In this document: positions 23,745 through 34,760 of the stretch, in pieces
Layout of the letters: every line of letters begins with the position of its first letter
Position numbering within the stretch: position 1 is the first letter of the stretch
Source: Nymphaea colorata
Taxonomy: Eukaryota; Streptophyta; Magnoliopsida; Nymphaeales; Nymphaeaceae
Reading direction: 5' to 3'
DNA: 64,000 nt
NCBI RefSeq assembly: GCF_008831285.2
Contig: NC_045146.1
Span: 9,870,972 to 9,934,971, forward strand
Notes under the pieces: model-generated
Database searches by the model: none
Told to the model about the DNA's origin: nothing
What the model saw: the letters and a program-made list of their open reading frames with translations, nothing else
Translations under genes and position numbers: made by a program

Positions 23745-26567
23745 ATGGCAGCCTCTTCCTCGTCAACCATCAACACCAATCCCACTGAAATAGGGGCTTT
23801 TAGAACTGAGAATGTTCCCATGCAGGTCATCACTCTTCGCCTCACCAAGGATAATTATTTCTCGTGGTCGCCTGCTATGACCATGGGGATTGTTGGCCGT
23901 GGTCGCATGGCCTATATTGATGGGAGCAACCCCGAACCAGCAAGAACAAGTGATGTGTGGCATACTTGGTTTCTTAAGGATAATCAAGTGAAAACTTGGA
24001 TTGTCAATTCCGTTTCCGCCGATATTCAGCCCCTTATCCTTCGGAAGAAGACTGCTAGAGACATGTGGGTGGTCCTCGAGCAAATGTATGGCCAAAAGAA
24101 GACCGCAATTCGTACTTACCAAGTAATGAAGACAGTCTATGGCATTCGACAAGGGACCTCGTCTGTTGCAGAGTACTATGGGGCTTTGAAAGCCAAGTGG
24201 GAAGAGCTTGACTATCATTCTGATATTCCTTGGCATTGTCCCCATGATCAGGCGCTCTATGTTGCTCATGAATGGGAAAACAGGGTGTTCCTATTTTTAG
24301 CAGGTTTAAATGATGAGTTTGAAGGTGTTCGAAGCCAGATTTTGAATTCAGGGGAGGTGTCCAGTATTGAAGATGTGTACTCCTGTGTTGAAGCGGAAGA
24401 ACAGAGAAGGCTTGTTACAAAAGAAGGGAAGAGGGAACTTGTGCCCTATAACGAGAGATCTGCTCTCATGAGTCGTGGTCTTGGCGGCCCATCTAGGTCT
24501 CTTCGCAGGTGCACTCACTGCAAGAAGACAGGTCACACTGTGGATTATTGCTGGGATCTTCATCCAGAAAAGAAGGGGAACAGAGGGAGATCTTTGACTG
24601 GGAGAATGCCTGTGTCTGAGGTGCAAGCCTCTAGTGGAGAAAAAGTCTCCATTTCTGCTGACCAGCTTCGTGAACTAAGGGCTTATTTGGGCAGGCTCGA
24701 TGTCAACAAGACTGAGACCTCAGAGGGAACTACAGCTAATCATGCTCTTGCAGTTATTGGCAATCAAGGTAACTCTTCTGTGGGGGAATGGATTGTCGAT
24801 AGTGGTGCTACTCATCACATGACAGGTAATCCAAAATTGTTTCATGAGTATAAGTTGTCCTCAGGAAGGGAACGTGTTTCTCTTGCAGATGGTTCCTCTA
24901 CCTGTGTGGCCGGCGAAGGCACTCTGTCCTTGTTGGACAAATTTCATGTGCAGGGCGCTTTACATGTTCCCCAGTTTCCTTTAAATCTCTTATCAGTCAG
25001 TAGACTTACTAAAGAATTGAATTGTGAACTTATATTCTCTGCCGATCGTTGTGTTTTGCAGGACTTGGTGACAGGGAAGAGGATTGGGATTGGTTTAGCT
25101 TCTGATGGATTATATCGTCTTCCCATACATGTGGCTACTGCTCTGTTGACAGCGATCTGCAAGACAGATAAGAGAAGAGAAGATTGTCTTCAGTCTTTTA
25201 TGTACTGGCATGAACGTTTTGGGCATTTACCTTTTGGGATTTTGAAACATTTGTTTCCAGACTTGTGTTCCTCCTTTGATGTGTCTTCCATTTCTTGTGA
25301 TGTTTGTCAGTTTGCCAAACATGTGAGGGCTTCGTACCCTCTTTCTTCTAGTTGTGCTAATGAAGCTTTTTCTCTGATTCACTCTGATGTATGGGGACCT
25401 TCGGGCATTCATACCCGTCAAGGTTTCCAGTATTTTATCACTTTCATTGATGATTTCTCTCGTGCTACATTTATATACTTGTTAAAAGACCGCAGCGAGG
25501 TTCCTCGAATCATCGAGACATTTATTCTTCTTGTGCATACCCAGTATGGTGCGAATGTTAAAACTTTCAGGTCCGATAATGCCTGTGAGTACATGTGTCG
25601 GCCTGTTGAGGAGTTTCTTAGACAACGGGGGATTGTTTACGAGACATCCTGTAGTTACACCCCCCCTCAAAATGGGGTAGCTGAAAGGAAAAATCGTCAA
25701 CTTCTTAATGTCACCAGGGCTCTTTTGTGTCAGAGAAATCTTCCTAAACACTATTGGGGTGATGCAGTTCTTACTAGTGCCTATCTTATTAACCGCATGC
25801 CCAGTCGTGTTTTGAATGGTAGGACTCCCCACTCGTTGCTTCCTGGTAGTCGTCCACCATTTCCTCTTCCTCCTCGTGTTTTTGGTTGTGTATGTTTTAT
25901 CCATGATCACAGTCCAAATGTCAAGAAACTTGATCCTAGGTCTATCAAAGGTGTCTTTGTTGGATACTCCCTTACGCAAAAAGGATACAAATGTATTGAT
26001 CCTATTACTGGTCGAGCTTATGTTACGAGGGATGTTACCTTCTTGGAACATGCCTCTTACTTTGGTGCGAATCCTCTTCAGGGGGAGCAGTCTGTGGGCA
26101 GGGAAGAGTATTCTCAGAGACAGGAACTTCAGTTTATAGATTTTTTGGACTACAAGAAAGCAGAATCACTTAATACTGTTGATGTGCCTGAGAAGGAGGA
26201 AAGGGGTGACAATAGCATTGAGAAGGAAGGCCCTCAGTTGTTTGGACAGTTCTACTCTAGACGAGGTACTCGGACAGAGGTGATGACTTGTGATGCTAGA
26301 TCTACTTCCAATCCCAATGCCACTCCTTCCCTGGATGAACCAAGTCCTACCGAGGAGACCGTGGAGACCCATGATGAGGTTGAAAAGAAGAATGACGATC
26401 TTCCCATTGCCCTGAGAAAGGGTGTCAGGTCATGTACTCAACACCCCATTGGTAATTTTGTTTCTTATTCCAGACTTGGGAAAGATTACAAGTGCTTTGT
26501 TTCTACTCTTTCTTTGGCTGTGATTCCCAGGACTGTCGCTGAAGCTCAAAGTGGGTTGATGCAATGA
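23745..26567 (+). CDS. Copia 1 gag-protease-integrase part of the polyprotein
   Basis: The open frame extends a little upstream, but the first ATG is at 23745 (MAASSSST). Visible in order: the gag core (TKDNYFSWSPAM, then WEELDYHSDI); a zinc knuckle CTHCKKTGHTVDYC, of CX2CX4HX4C form, at about residues 260-273; the protease site IVDSGATHHMTG at about residue 355; the integrase HHCC module (HERFGH through CDVCQFAKH); and the DDE core with HSDVWGP, FRSDNACEY and NGVAERKN. The protein ends in SGLMQ, where a frame change cuts it just before RT. In the wild-type arrangement, one polyprotein is cleaved by its own protease into capsid, protease, integrase and RT. Confidence 0.95.
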   Translation: MAASSSSTINTNPTEIGAFRTENVPMQVITLRLTKDNYFSWSPAMTMGIVGRGRMAYIDGSNPEPARTSDVWHTWFLKDNQVKTWIVNSVSADIQPLILRKKTARDMWVVLEQMYGQKKTAIRTYQVMKTVYGIRQGTSSVAEYYGALKAKWEELDYHSDIPWHCPHDQALYVAHEWENRVFLFLAGLNDEFEGVRSQILNSGEVSSIEDVYSCVEAEEQRRLVTKEGKRELVPYNERSALMSRGLGGPSRSLRRCTHCKKTGHTVDYCWDLHPEKKGNRGRSLTGRMPVSEVQASSGEKVSISADQLRELRAYLGRLDVNKTETSEGTTANHALAVIGNQGNSSVGEWIVDSGATHHMTGNPKLFHEYKLSSGRERVSLADGSSTCVAGEGTLSLLDKFHVQGALHVPQFPLNLLSVSRLTKELNCELIFSADRCVLQDLVTGKRIGIGLASDGLYRLPIHVATALLTAICKTDKRREDCLQSFMYWHERFGHLPFGILKHLFPDLCSSFDVSSISCDVCQFAKHVRASYPLSSSCANEAFSLIHSDVWGPSGIHTRQGFQYFITFIDDFSRATFIYLLKDRSEVPRIIETFILLVHTQYGANVKTFRSDNACEYMCRPVEEFLRQRGIVYETSCSYTPPQNGVAERKNRQLLNVTRALLCQRNLPKHYWGDAVLTSAYLINRMPSRVLNGRTPHSLLPGSRPPFPLPPRVFGCVCFIHDHSPNVKKLDPRSIKGVFVGYSLTQKGYKCIDPITGRAYVTRDVTFLEHASYFGANPLQGEQSVGREEYSQRQELQFIDFLDYKKAESLNTVDVPEKEERGDNSIEKEGPQLFGQFYSRRGTRTEVMTCDARSTSNPNATPSLDEPSPTEETVETHDEVEKKNDDLPIALRKGVRSCTQHPIGNFVSYSRLGKDYKCFVSTLSLAVIPRTVAEAQSGLMQ

Positions 26568-28060
26568 AAGAAGAAATAGATGCCCTAAGAAGAAACTTGA
26601 CATGGGAAGTGGTGAAGATTCCTGAAGCAGCTCACCTAGTTGGATCCAAATGGGTGTATACCATCAAGTACAAACCAGATGGGAGTGTTGAAAGATATAA
26701 AGCTCGACTTGTGGCCAAGGGGTTTAGCCAGAAATATGGAATTGATTACTATAAAACCTTTGCTCCTGTTGCGAAAATGAAGACTGTGAGGGTGGTTATA
26801 TCCCTAGCTGTGATGAAGGAGTGGAAGATGTATCAACTGGATGTTAAAAATGCATTCCTCAATGGTGACCTCGAAGAAGAAGTATATATGCATATGCCTC
26901 CAGGATATGAAGAACCAGAAATGTGTTGTAAGCTGAAAAAGGCATTGTATGGCCTTAAGCAATCGCCCAGAGCGTGGTTTGAACGACTGAGAAGAGTGAT
27001 GATACGTCATGGATACAAACAAAGAAATGGAGATCACACTCTGTTTGTGAAGAAGAAGGAGAGCAAGGTTACTCTCCTGCTCGTCTACGTAGATGACATG
27101 ATTGTTACTGGAGATGATGAGGAGGAGATTATCAAGCTAAAAGGGTTACTGGCTACAGAATTCGACCTCAAAGATCTTGGCAAACTAAGGTATTTTATTG
27201 GTATGGAGGTTGCTAGGTCTAATACTGGTCTTGTACTAAACCAAAGGAAATATACATTAGATCTGCTGGAAGAAACTGGTAAATTGGGATGTAGACCTAC
27301 TCCTACCCCTTTTGACACTGGGCACAAGTTGAGTCTTAGAGATGGAGAGCCTTTCTGTGAAGAAGACAAGGGAAGATATCAACGTTTGGTTGGGAAGCTA
27401 ATTTATCTTACCCTCACGAGACCTGATATCACCTTTGCGGTGAATGTTTTGAGCCAATTCATGCATGCGCCAACCGATGCACATCTGAAGGCTGTGGACA
27501 GAGTGCTATGCTACCTGAAGAAAAATCCTAGTAAGGGACTCCTGTATGTGAAACAAGAGACTGTGGAAACCGAGGGCTATTCTGATGCGGATTGGGCAGG
27601 TTGTGGTGATACCAGACGATCCACTACAGGGTACTGTGTCTACTTGGGAGGAAACCTTGTTGTATGGAGGAGCAAGAGACATGATGTTTGCTCTAGATCC
27701 AGTGCAGAGGCAGAATATAGGGCAGTTGCTATGGGAGTGTCAGAGTTATTATGGTTGAAGATATTGTTGACTGACATTGGAATAGGGATTGAAGGACCTA
27801 CGAAGATGTATTGTGATAACAAGTCTGCAATCAACTTAGCCAACAATCCTGTTCTTCACGACAGAACAAAACATGTTGAAATTGATCGTCACTTCATTCG
27901 GGAAAGGATTGATGCGAAAGAGTTGATCTTACCTTACATGAAGTCTGAAGACCAAACTGCTGATGTTCTGACGAAAGCTCTTCCTTCAGCTTCATTTGAG
28001 AGGAATGTATCCAAGTTGGGCATGTTTGATATGTACGCCCAACTTGAGGGAGAGTGTTGA
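26564..28060 (+). CDS. Copia 1 reverse transcriptase-RNase H part of the polyprotein
   Basis: The frame opens at an ATG overlapping the previous stop (ATGA). Its first residues, MKEEIDALRRNLTWEVVKIP, are internal to RT (RVT_2), so this is not an independent gene. RT motifs: KARLVAKGFSQ, QLDVKNAFLNGDLEEEVYM, LKKALYGLKQSPRAW and the active site LLVYVDDMIVTGDD. RNase H: EGYSDADWAGCGDTRRSTTG, SSAEAEYRA, MYCDNKSAINLANNPV. It ends LEGEC with TGA at 28058-28060, inside the first bases of the 3' LTR. All catalytic residues seen are intact, so only the frame change upstream disables the copy. Confidence 0.95.
   Translation: MKEEIDALRRNLTWEVVKIPEAAHLVGSKWVYTIKYKPDGSVERYKARLVAKGFSQKYGIDYYKTFAPVAKMKTVRVVISLAVMKEWKMYQLDVKNAFLNGDLEEEVYMHMPPGYEEPEMCCKLKKALYGLKQSPRAWFERLRRVMIRHGYKQRNGDHTLFVKKKESKVTLLLVYVDDMIVTGDDEEEIIKLKGLLATEFDLKDLGKLRYFIGMEVARSNTGLVLNQRKYTLDLLEETGKLGCRPTPTPFDTGHKLSLRDGEPFCEEDKGRYQRLVGKLIYLTLTRPDITFAVNVLSQFMHAPTDAHLKAVDRVLCYLKKNPSKGLLYVKQETVETEGYSDADWAGCGDTRRSTTGYCVYLGGNLVVWRSKRHDVCSRSSAEAEYRAVAMGVSELLWLKILLTDIGIGIEGPTKMYCDNKSAINLANNPVLHDRTKHVEIDRHFIRERIDAKELILPYMKSEDQTADVLTKALPSASFERNVSKLGMFDMYAQLEGEC
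28043..28054 (+). promoter_or_regulatory. Copia 1 polypurine tract
   Basis: CTTGAGGGAGAG directly precedes the 3' LTR, in the position where plus-strand DNA synthesis is primed. The corresponding tract of copia 2 is similar but has five consecutive G. Confidence 0.85.
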
Positions 28061-28303
28061 TAGATTGTGGGTTTCGGGTCCGGATCCATACCCGACCCGC
28101 CTTGTAGCCCGGTTTGGGCTCTACTTAAGTCATGTAACCCTAATCCTTAAGAGTTAATGATAATCTTAAGAGAGAGAGAGTCTGGCTGCTAGTGGGCACC
28201 AACTCCTCCTCATTCGTGGTTTTTTCTCCCTCGTGTTGAGGGTTTTCCACGTTACATCGTGATCATTGTTTTTCTTCGTCTTCTTCTTGTTCGTATTTCT
28301 ACA
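28055..28303 (+). repeat. Copia 1 3' LTR (249 bp)
   Basis: Same length as the 5' copy and offset by exactly 5223 bases. The three differences are listed under the 5' LTR. It is followed by the target-site copy ACATT. Confidence 0.98.
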
Positions 28304-28308
28304 ACATT

Positions 28309-29875
28309 CTACCTTTGTTTAAGGGATCTTACATCTTCATGGTAAAACACTTGTTGAAGAAGGTTTCTCTAAACTACGGTCATGTGATGGGTGCTTCTTT
28401 TGCAAAAAGGATGCCATGGATTGACTGGCCAATAATGTCAAATTCACCTTGTTCTCCTCTAGAAAGCTGAGAAGCTCAAAAATATGGCCCGCCTCATGGG
28501 ATGTCTCTTCGGCATCATCTAGATCATCACAGAGAGTAAAGATGGTGCCTTCAAAACCATAAACTACTTGTACATTACTAGCAGTGTCCCTCCTTTGGTG
28601 GTGTGCTAGTTTCACCCATAGGTTGCTCTTGGCCCCTTCATTGGTATGTATCATTTCACACCATAATATTTGTAACTAATGCTAAAAACACGCCTCAACC
28701 TGTACACGGATAAGAAAGAAGAAAAATTCTCATTCTTTCCATTATATATACTTGTCGATATATCATAAGGAAACATAGGATATTTCTTTAATTCATGTAA
28801 CCCATACATTTGTCTCTTGCAGTCGTTCATCTTCACATAACCTTGTTTCATATGTGTACATCGATATAACTTCGAATATACCCACATGCTTTTTTGATTC
28901 AGTGGTAGGTAATGGAAAACAGAGGTTAGCATATGACAATTCCTTTCTCAACACTAATATCATTAGCACTATATATGTTGGATTTCCATCTCACATGTTT
29001 CCTTCTCCAAAAAGAACCAAATGTAAAATATGGCATTCCCATTAGGGATATCTTCTTACAATGAAACTTAATGATTGAGTTGAGCAATATAGGATAGGGA
29101 TGTACATACCTTGACAAGCCAAGCTGATCAGATAGGCACTTGTTCACATCCAAATTGGGGTGGGCTCTGATAGAAAAATTGTGCACACCCCAAATTTCAC
29201 ACATTCCTTTTGTTTTGATATACCAAAATTCAATGAACACAAAATGTTTGGAGATGTAACAAGCACACAATCAAATCATATAAAACATAGAACACTTCTT
29301 TTGTTTGTTCATTATCATTATCTACAAAACATGCAAGTACTAAAAAAATGTCTATCAAATAATAGACATGACAGCCTAATTTCCTTTTCTTTCAAAACTA
29401 AAGTTCATAAGACCAAAGCAAGTGAGTAAACAAAAGAAATATTATGCCATCTCACAAAACACTTCTTTTCCAATGGAATGTAAACTATCCCCTCAAATTT
29501 CCCTGCTGCCCAAGTGTGCTGAGACCTGAAAGTAAGATAAACAGAAGGTTGAGCAGCCTTCACAATATGATGGAGACCCCCTCTTATAGTGTATGCATTT
29601 AGTTCAATTCCACAAAACTATACTACCCAAAATAATACGATATTCTTATAGTGAAGCATATCACAACCAAGATTTATATTACATATCCCACATGTGATGT
29701 AACTTTCTAAATAATGTGACCAGTAAGATGAAATCCCACAAAACCATAGAACTTGATACACTCAACAATTGCTTTTTTTTATCATACTACACTTGATTCA
29801 TTATTTATTTGATCATAGTATGTTCGAATTATTTTATCATGATACAATTGATTGGTCATTCATTCGATCATAATA
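28309..29875. other. DNA between the two copia elements, no recognised gene
   Basis: A minus-strand frame at 28337-28654 (105 codons, with an acidic TLCDDLDDAEETSHEAGHIF stretch) and another at 28651-28932 are open, but neither resembles a family I know. The last 110 bases are a degenerate repeat of phrases such as TTGATCATA and GGTCATTCATTCG, which resumes on the far side of copia 2. Confidence 0.4.
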
Positions 29876-29880
29876 CATTC

Positions 29881-30158
29881 TGTAGAAACACACATCAAGA
29901 TGGAGAGAAAGAGAAGGAACACACAATATACGTGGAAAACCTCAAAGAGAGGTGAAAAACCACGGAAAAGCTCTAACCTAGGGGCACAACCGCAACCCTA
30001 GGAGAGAGAAAATGTTATTCCACTTAATCAATAATTACACCATAAGTGGGATTAAATAAGAGGGAAAACCGCCTAGGTTACCGAGCCACTCTCGGTACCC
30101 GTGCCCATGGGACCGGGTCTGGATCCAGACCCGGTTCCCTACACATGATATGTTAACA
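29881..30158 (-). repeat. Copia 2 3' LTR (278 bp)
   Basis: Same length as the 5' LTR, with intact TG...CA ends. It contains a perfect 24-bp palindrome at 30112-30135 centred on GGATCC. Nine differences from the other LTR are spread along its length. Confidence 0.97.
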
Positions 30159-31934
30159 CTCCCCCTCAAGCTTGGCATACATGTCAAACATGCCAAGCTT
30201 GCTTACATTTTTCTCGAATTGAGATGTACATAAGGCTTTGGTTAGAACATCTGCAATTTGATCTTCAGACTTCATATAAGGTAGGATCAACTCCTTTGAA
30301 TCTATGCGTTCCCGTATGAAGTGGCGATCAATCTCCACATGTTTAGTTTTGTCATGCAAAACAGGATTATTCGCAAGATTAATTGCAGACTTGTTGTCGC
30401 AGTACATTCTCATCTTCTCTTCTGTTTCAACACCAATATCTGCTAGGAGAATCTTTAACCATAACATTTCTGTAACTCCCATAGCCACAGCCCTGTATTC
30501 AGCCTCAGCACTGGATCTAGAGCAAACTTCCTGCCTCTTACTTCTCCATACAACCAGGTTACCCCCCAGAAAGATGCAGTACTCTGTGGTAGACCTCCTA
30601 GTATCAGTACATCCTGCCCAATCTGCGTCAGAGTATCCTTCAATATTAAGTTGGTCTTGCTGAGTATAGAGTAATCCTTTTCCTAGGTCATTCTTTAGGT
30701 ACCCCAACACTCTTTCTGCACTCTTCCAGTGACAATCAGTAGGAGCATGCATAAACTGACTCAACACATTCACAGCATAAGTAATATCAGGGCAAGTAAG
30801 AGTAAGATAGATGAGCTTACCAACCAGCCTCTGATACCGCCCTTTTCCTTCCTCATCTAGGATGTTGCCAGTTTTGATGCTTATCTTTGTACCAGACTCC
30901 ATTAGAGTTAGAAAGGGTCTGCATCCAAGTTTGCCTGTCTCCTTTAGAAGATCCAGAGTGTATTTCCTTTGGCTCATAACCAGCCCTGTCTCTGACCGAG
31001 CAATCTCTATCCCTAGAAAGTACCTTAGTTTACCCAAATGTTTAAGATCAAATTCAGCAGCTAACCTCTCCTTCATCTTCTTTTTCTCTTCTTCATCGTC
31101 ACCTGTGACTATCATATCATCAACATACATAAGAAGAAGACTCACCAGGCCATCTCTCTGCTTAATGAATAGGGTGTGATCACCATTTCCCTGTTTGTAT
31201 CCATTTGTCTTCATCACTATCCTCAGTCTTTCAAACCATGCTCTAGGAGACTGCTTTAATCCATACAAGGCTTTCTTAAGATGACAGCATTTTCCGCTTT
31301 GAACATATCCAGGAGGCATACTCATATAGACCTCTTCTTCTAGATGGCCATTCAAGAATACGTTCTTAACATCAAGTTGATTCATGCTCCACCCCTTTTT
31401 CACGGCAAGTGCTAATATGACCCTCACAGTTTTCAGTTTGGCAACAGGGGCAAAGGTTTCAAGATAATCAATACCATATTTCTGGCTGAACCCCTTTGCA
31501 ACAAGCCGAGCCTTATACCTTTCCACAGTACCATCTGGTTTGTACTTCACATTGAACACCCACTTTGAACCAACTAAATGAGTCCCTTTGGGAATATCCA
31601 CAACTTCCCAAGTGTCATTCTTTGCCAAGGCATTCATCTCCTCTGTCATGGCCTGTAGCCATTTAGGATCCTCTCTAGCATCTTCCACACACCTGGGAAT
31701 AACAGACTTAGACACGGATGTTATAAAGCATTTGTAATTCTTACTCAATTTCGCATAAGAGACAAATCTCTGAATAGGATGAGAAGTGCAAGACCTGGTG
31801 CCCTTGCGCAGGGCTATAGGAAGCTCTTCATTGATTAGACTTGGGTCATCCGGGGAGCTCACAAGATTGGGATTGGTTACATTAACATTTTCAATCACAT
31901 CTGTCTTCTTCCTTCTGTACACCTGGCCAAACAA
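30153..31934 (-). pseudogene. Copia 2 reverse transcriptase-RNase H
   Basis: A 593-codon open stretch whose start is only the frameshift point. RT: KARLVAKGFSQKYGIDYLET, QLDVKNVFLNGHLEEEVYM, LKKALYGLKQSPRAW, and LLLMYVDDMIVTGDD, the active site. RNase H: EGYSDADWAGCTDTRRSTTE, SSAEAEYRA, MYCDNKSAINLANNPV. It ends LEGEC and TAA at 30153-30155, inside the 3' LTR, as in copia 1. The domain itself looks intact. The region aligning with the copia 1 break reads REDPKWLQAM and has about ten more bases than copia 1. Confidence 0.93.
30159..30173 (-). promoter_or_regulatory. Copia 2 polypurine tract
   Basis: The minus strand reads AGCTTGAGGGGGAG directly before the 3' LTR, in the position used to prime plus-strand synthesis. 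Confidence 0.85.
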
Positions 31935-33118
31935 ATGATCACAGCCGTAGGCTGATTATCAACAAGACCCTCGTCCATGTGATGGTCTCTATCATCTCTG
32001 ACTGTGTTTGCCACACTGTCACTGGCCTTGTAATCCAAGAAATCCGTAAACTGAATCAACTGATTTGAGGAATACTCTTCACTACTGTGCCCTAGATACT
32101 CCCCCTGAAGAGGATTCACATGAAAGTATGCCTCATGTTCATGGAAGGTGACGTCCCGGGACACATAGACTTTAGAGGTGGTAGGATCAACACATTTGTA
32201 TCCCTTCTGAGTGGAGGAATACCCCAGGAAGACAGCCTTGACCGACCGAGGATCAAGTTTCTTGAGGGTGGGACTATGGTCATGAACAAAACAGACACAC
32301 CCGAACACCCGAGGAGTAAGAGGCCAGGGATTCTGAGTAGGCCAAAGCATAGAGTACGGGGAATGTCCCTGCAACACACGGGTAGGCATACGGTTGATAA
32401 GGTGGGCACTAATGAGAAGCGCATCACCCCAGTAGTGCTTGGAAACCTGTCGATGGAACAGAAGAGCCCGGGTAACATCAAGCAAATGGCGATTCTTCCG
32501 TTCAGCCACGCCATTTTGGGGAGGTGTGTAACCACATGACGTTTCATGAACAATACCCTTCCTCTTCAAGAAATCATCTAGGGATTGAGAGACATACTCT
32601 CTAGCATTATCGGTGCAAAAAGCTTGGACAGACGTCTGAAACTGAGTCTCAACAAAGGCCACAAATTTTTTGACAATAACGGGAACTTCACTACGTTCTT
32701 TCAACAGATACACGAACGTACAACAGGAGTAATCATCAATAAGGGTCATAAAGTAATGAAAACCACGACAAGTGGGTACTCCCGAAGGACCCCAAACATC
32801 AGAATGAACCAAAGCAAATGGACGAGTGGTTTTATTGAATGAAATAGGGTACGAGGCCCTAACATGTTTAGCCAACTGACACACTTCACAGGTGAAGGAG
32901 TCCATGGAAACAGAATGAAACAAACTAGGAAACAACTTCTCAATCAATGGAAACGGAAGATGACCAAGCCGCTCGTGCCATCGCATAATAGTAGATCTGT
33001 CTTCCATGCCTGACAACTGTCCACTAGTGGCTGAAATAAGAGCAGACGCAACCTGCACAGGCAGCCTATAGACTCCATCAATAGCCGAACCAATCATAGT
33101 CTTCTGCCCCGTCACCAA
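31895..33118 (-). pseudogene. Copia 2 integrase
   Basis: In the same frame as the protease part, after the TAG. The HHCC module (MRWHERLGHLPF through CEVCQLAKHVRASYP) is complete. The DDE core is present with HSDVWGPSGV, FCTDNAREYV and NGVAERKNRHLL, so all three acidic residues are kept. The GCVCFVHDHSP and KAVFLGYSSTQKGYKC segments follow as in copia 1. At about 31935-31960 the frame shifts: this one runs out in ICLARCTEGRRQM, while the homologous LFGQVYRRKK continues in another frame. Confidence 0.92.
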
Positions 33119-33121
33119 GTC

Positions 33122-33919
33122 CTACAGAAAACACCGATCAGCAGAAAAGATCAGATTACAGTTGAGTTCTTTAGTAATACTGCTGACAGATAACAAATTC
33201 ACAGGAATATTGGGAACATGAAGAGCATTATGAAGACAGTATTTATTTAACAAGGACAAACTCCCTTTTCCAGCCACAGAGATAGAAGAACCATCAGCCA
33301 TAGAAACACGTTGCTGCCCCGAAGACAATTTGTATTCTTGGAACATCTTAGGGTCCCCTGTCATATGATGCGTAGCACCACTGTCAACAATCCAATCACC
33401 ATGTGAGGAATTACCTTGGTCACTAGTGGCCACGAGAGCTTGGGCTAACTTAGCCCCCTCAGACGTGGAAGTATCCTCCTGAGTAGTAGACAGCCGGCTG
33501 ATATACGCATGCAGTTCTTTGATCTGATCGGAGGAAAGCTTAGATTTGGCAACATTTGAAGGGCTACTCTGACTAGGCTCAGGCACAGAAGGACTCCGGC
33601 GGCTAGAAGGAGGACGACCCCGGACAAGCCGCCTCTCAGGATGAAGATCCCAACAAAAATCAACAGAATGTCCTGATTTGTTGCAATGACTACACCGCCG
33701 AACAGGACGCTGTCCAATCCCAGAAGCACGACTAACAAAGGCTGAAGGAGAACTCCCCTGACTGGTGTCAATATGCATCACCTGGCGACGTTGTTCCTCA
33801 GATTCCACACGGGCATACACCTCTTCAATTCTGGGGACCTCGTCACAATTGAGAATTTGGCTCCTAATGGATTCAAATTCATCGTGTAAGCCTCCAAGGA
33901 AAATAAACGTCCGATCCAT
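33122..33919 (-). pseudogene. Copia 2 gag C-terminal part and protease
   Basis: Continuing in the shifted frame: FLGGLHDEFESIRSQIL, a zinc knuckle CSHCNKSGHSVDFC (CX2CX4HX4C), and the protease site IVDSGATHHMTG. The frame ends at LIFSADRCFL with a TAG at 33122-33124 where copia 1 has CAG in the same context. The same frame continues downstream, so this is a nonsense mutation (C to T on the coding strand) and not a natural end. Confidence 0.92.
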
Positions 33920-34449
33920 CCATTCTTGTCCCAGTACAAGGCATGATCAGACCCACAGTGCCAGTCATCATTCACATGGTAGTCAAGTTCCTCCCACTTA
34001 GTCTTTAGGGCTACAAAGAAAGCGGCTACAGACAAGTCACCCTGTTTAAGAGAGTATATGCTACGTTTGATTTGGTACGTACGCAATACTCTCTTCTTAC
34101 GGCCATACATCCGTGCAAGCACAGTCCACATGTCGTAGGCAGTCGATTTACGCAAGATCAAAGGCTGAATATCTGCAGAAACAGAACTAATAATCCATAC
34201 TTTAACCTGACTATCTTCCAACGCCCAAGTTGCCCATCGCGGATCGGTTTTTGAAGGTGCAGGCTTCTCCCCAGTAATGTAGGACAGGCGACCACGACTG
34301 GTTATCCCAATTTCTAGGGCAGCCGACCAAGAGAGATAGTTGTCCTTGTTCAGCCAGATGGAGGTGACTTGAACAGGCAAGATCTCGCTCTTGGTATTGC
34401 TGCCTGAGTCTAGGGCATCATCGATCTTGAGGGACATCTCCTCGGCCAT
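33915..34449 (-). pseudogene. Copia 2 gag, N-terminal part
   Basis: The first ATG of the frame is at 34449 (MAEEMSLKIDDALDSGSN). The gag core follows (LNKDNYLSWSAALEIG, then KTKWEELDYHVNDDWHCG). After HALYWDK the frame diverges from the copia 1 homologue. The homologous sequence resumes in another frame as MDRTFIFLGGLHDEFESI, which is best explained by loss of one base near 33925-33935. Capsid protein from this copy would therefore be truncated. Confidence 0.9.
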
Positions 34450-34760
34450 CACAATCACCAAGGAGAAAGAATACCCAGCACCAGAGACGACAAACAAGAG
34501 GCAGCAGTGCTAGACGACGGCGGCGCTGCTGAAGAGAGCGACGACGGTGGGCGACGGCGGCGCTGAAGTGGGCGACGGCGGCGCTGGATGGCGGCAACGC
34601 AGCAGAGAATAACCGCGCTAGACGATGGCGGTGCAGCTGGCAGCGCTGGACGGCGGCGGCGCAGCAGAGAGCGACGACGCAGCAGCGGCAGAAAAAAATG
34701 GCGGAAACAGCAGCGGCAAAAAACGGTGGAAACACGACTATCACACCAACGATCTCTCAC
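34450..34760 (-). other. Copia 2 untranslated leader with GC-rich microrepeats
   Basis: About 310 bases between primer site and gag are made of repeated GCGACGGCGGCGCTG-like words (about 34505-34690). The open frames here are compositional. It is shorter than the copia 1 leader and uses different repeat units. Confidence 0.8.

Larger units (their letters stand above)
22832..28303 (+). mobile_element. Copia 1: complete Ty1/copia LTR retrotransposon (5472 bp)
   Basis: Two 249-bp LTRs in direct orientation, a 5-bp target-site duplication (ACATT at 22827-22831 and 28304-28308), a primer site directly after the 5' LTR, a purine-rich tract before the 3' LTR, and a gag-pol frame between them in copia order (gag, protease, integrase, RT, RNase H). 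The LTRs differ at 3 of 249 positions, all in the last quarter. Using a commonly assumed plant LTR rate of 1.3e-8 per site per year, this is roughly half a million years, a rough inference only. The frame is broken once, at about 26552, so this copy probably cannot transpose alone. Confidence 0.98.

Noticed and set aside
23043-23788. Several GC-rich open frames upstream of copia 1 gag
   Set aside because: They lie in the untranslated leader, are made of microrepeats, and differ entirely from the polyprotein frame.
25482-26051. Minus-strand 189-codon frame inside copia 1
   Set aside because: It is the shadow of the integrase coding region on the opposite strand and has no domain of its own.
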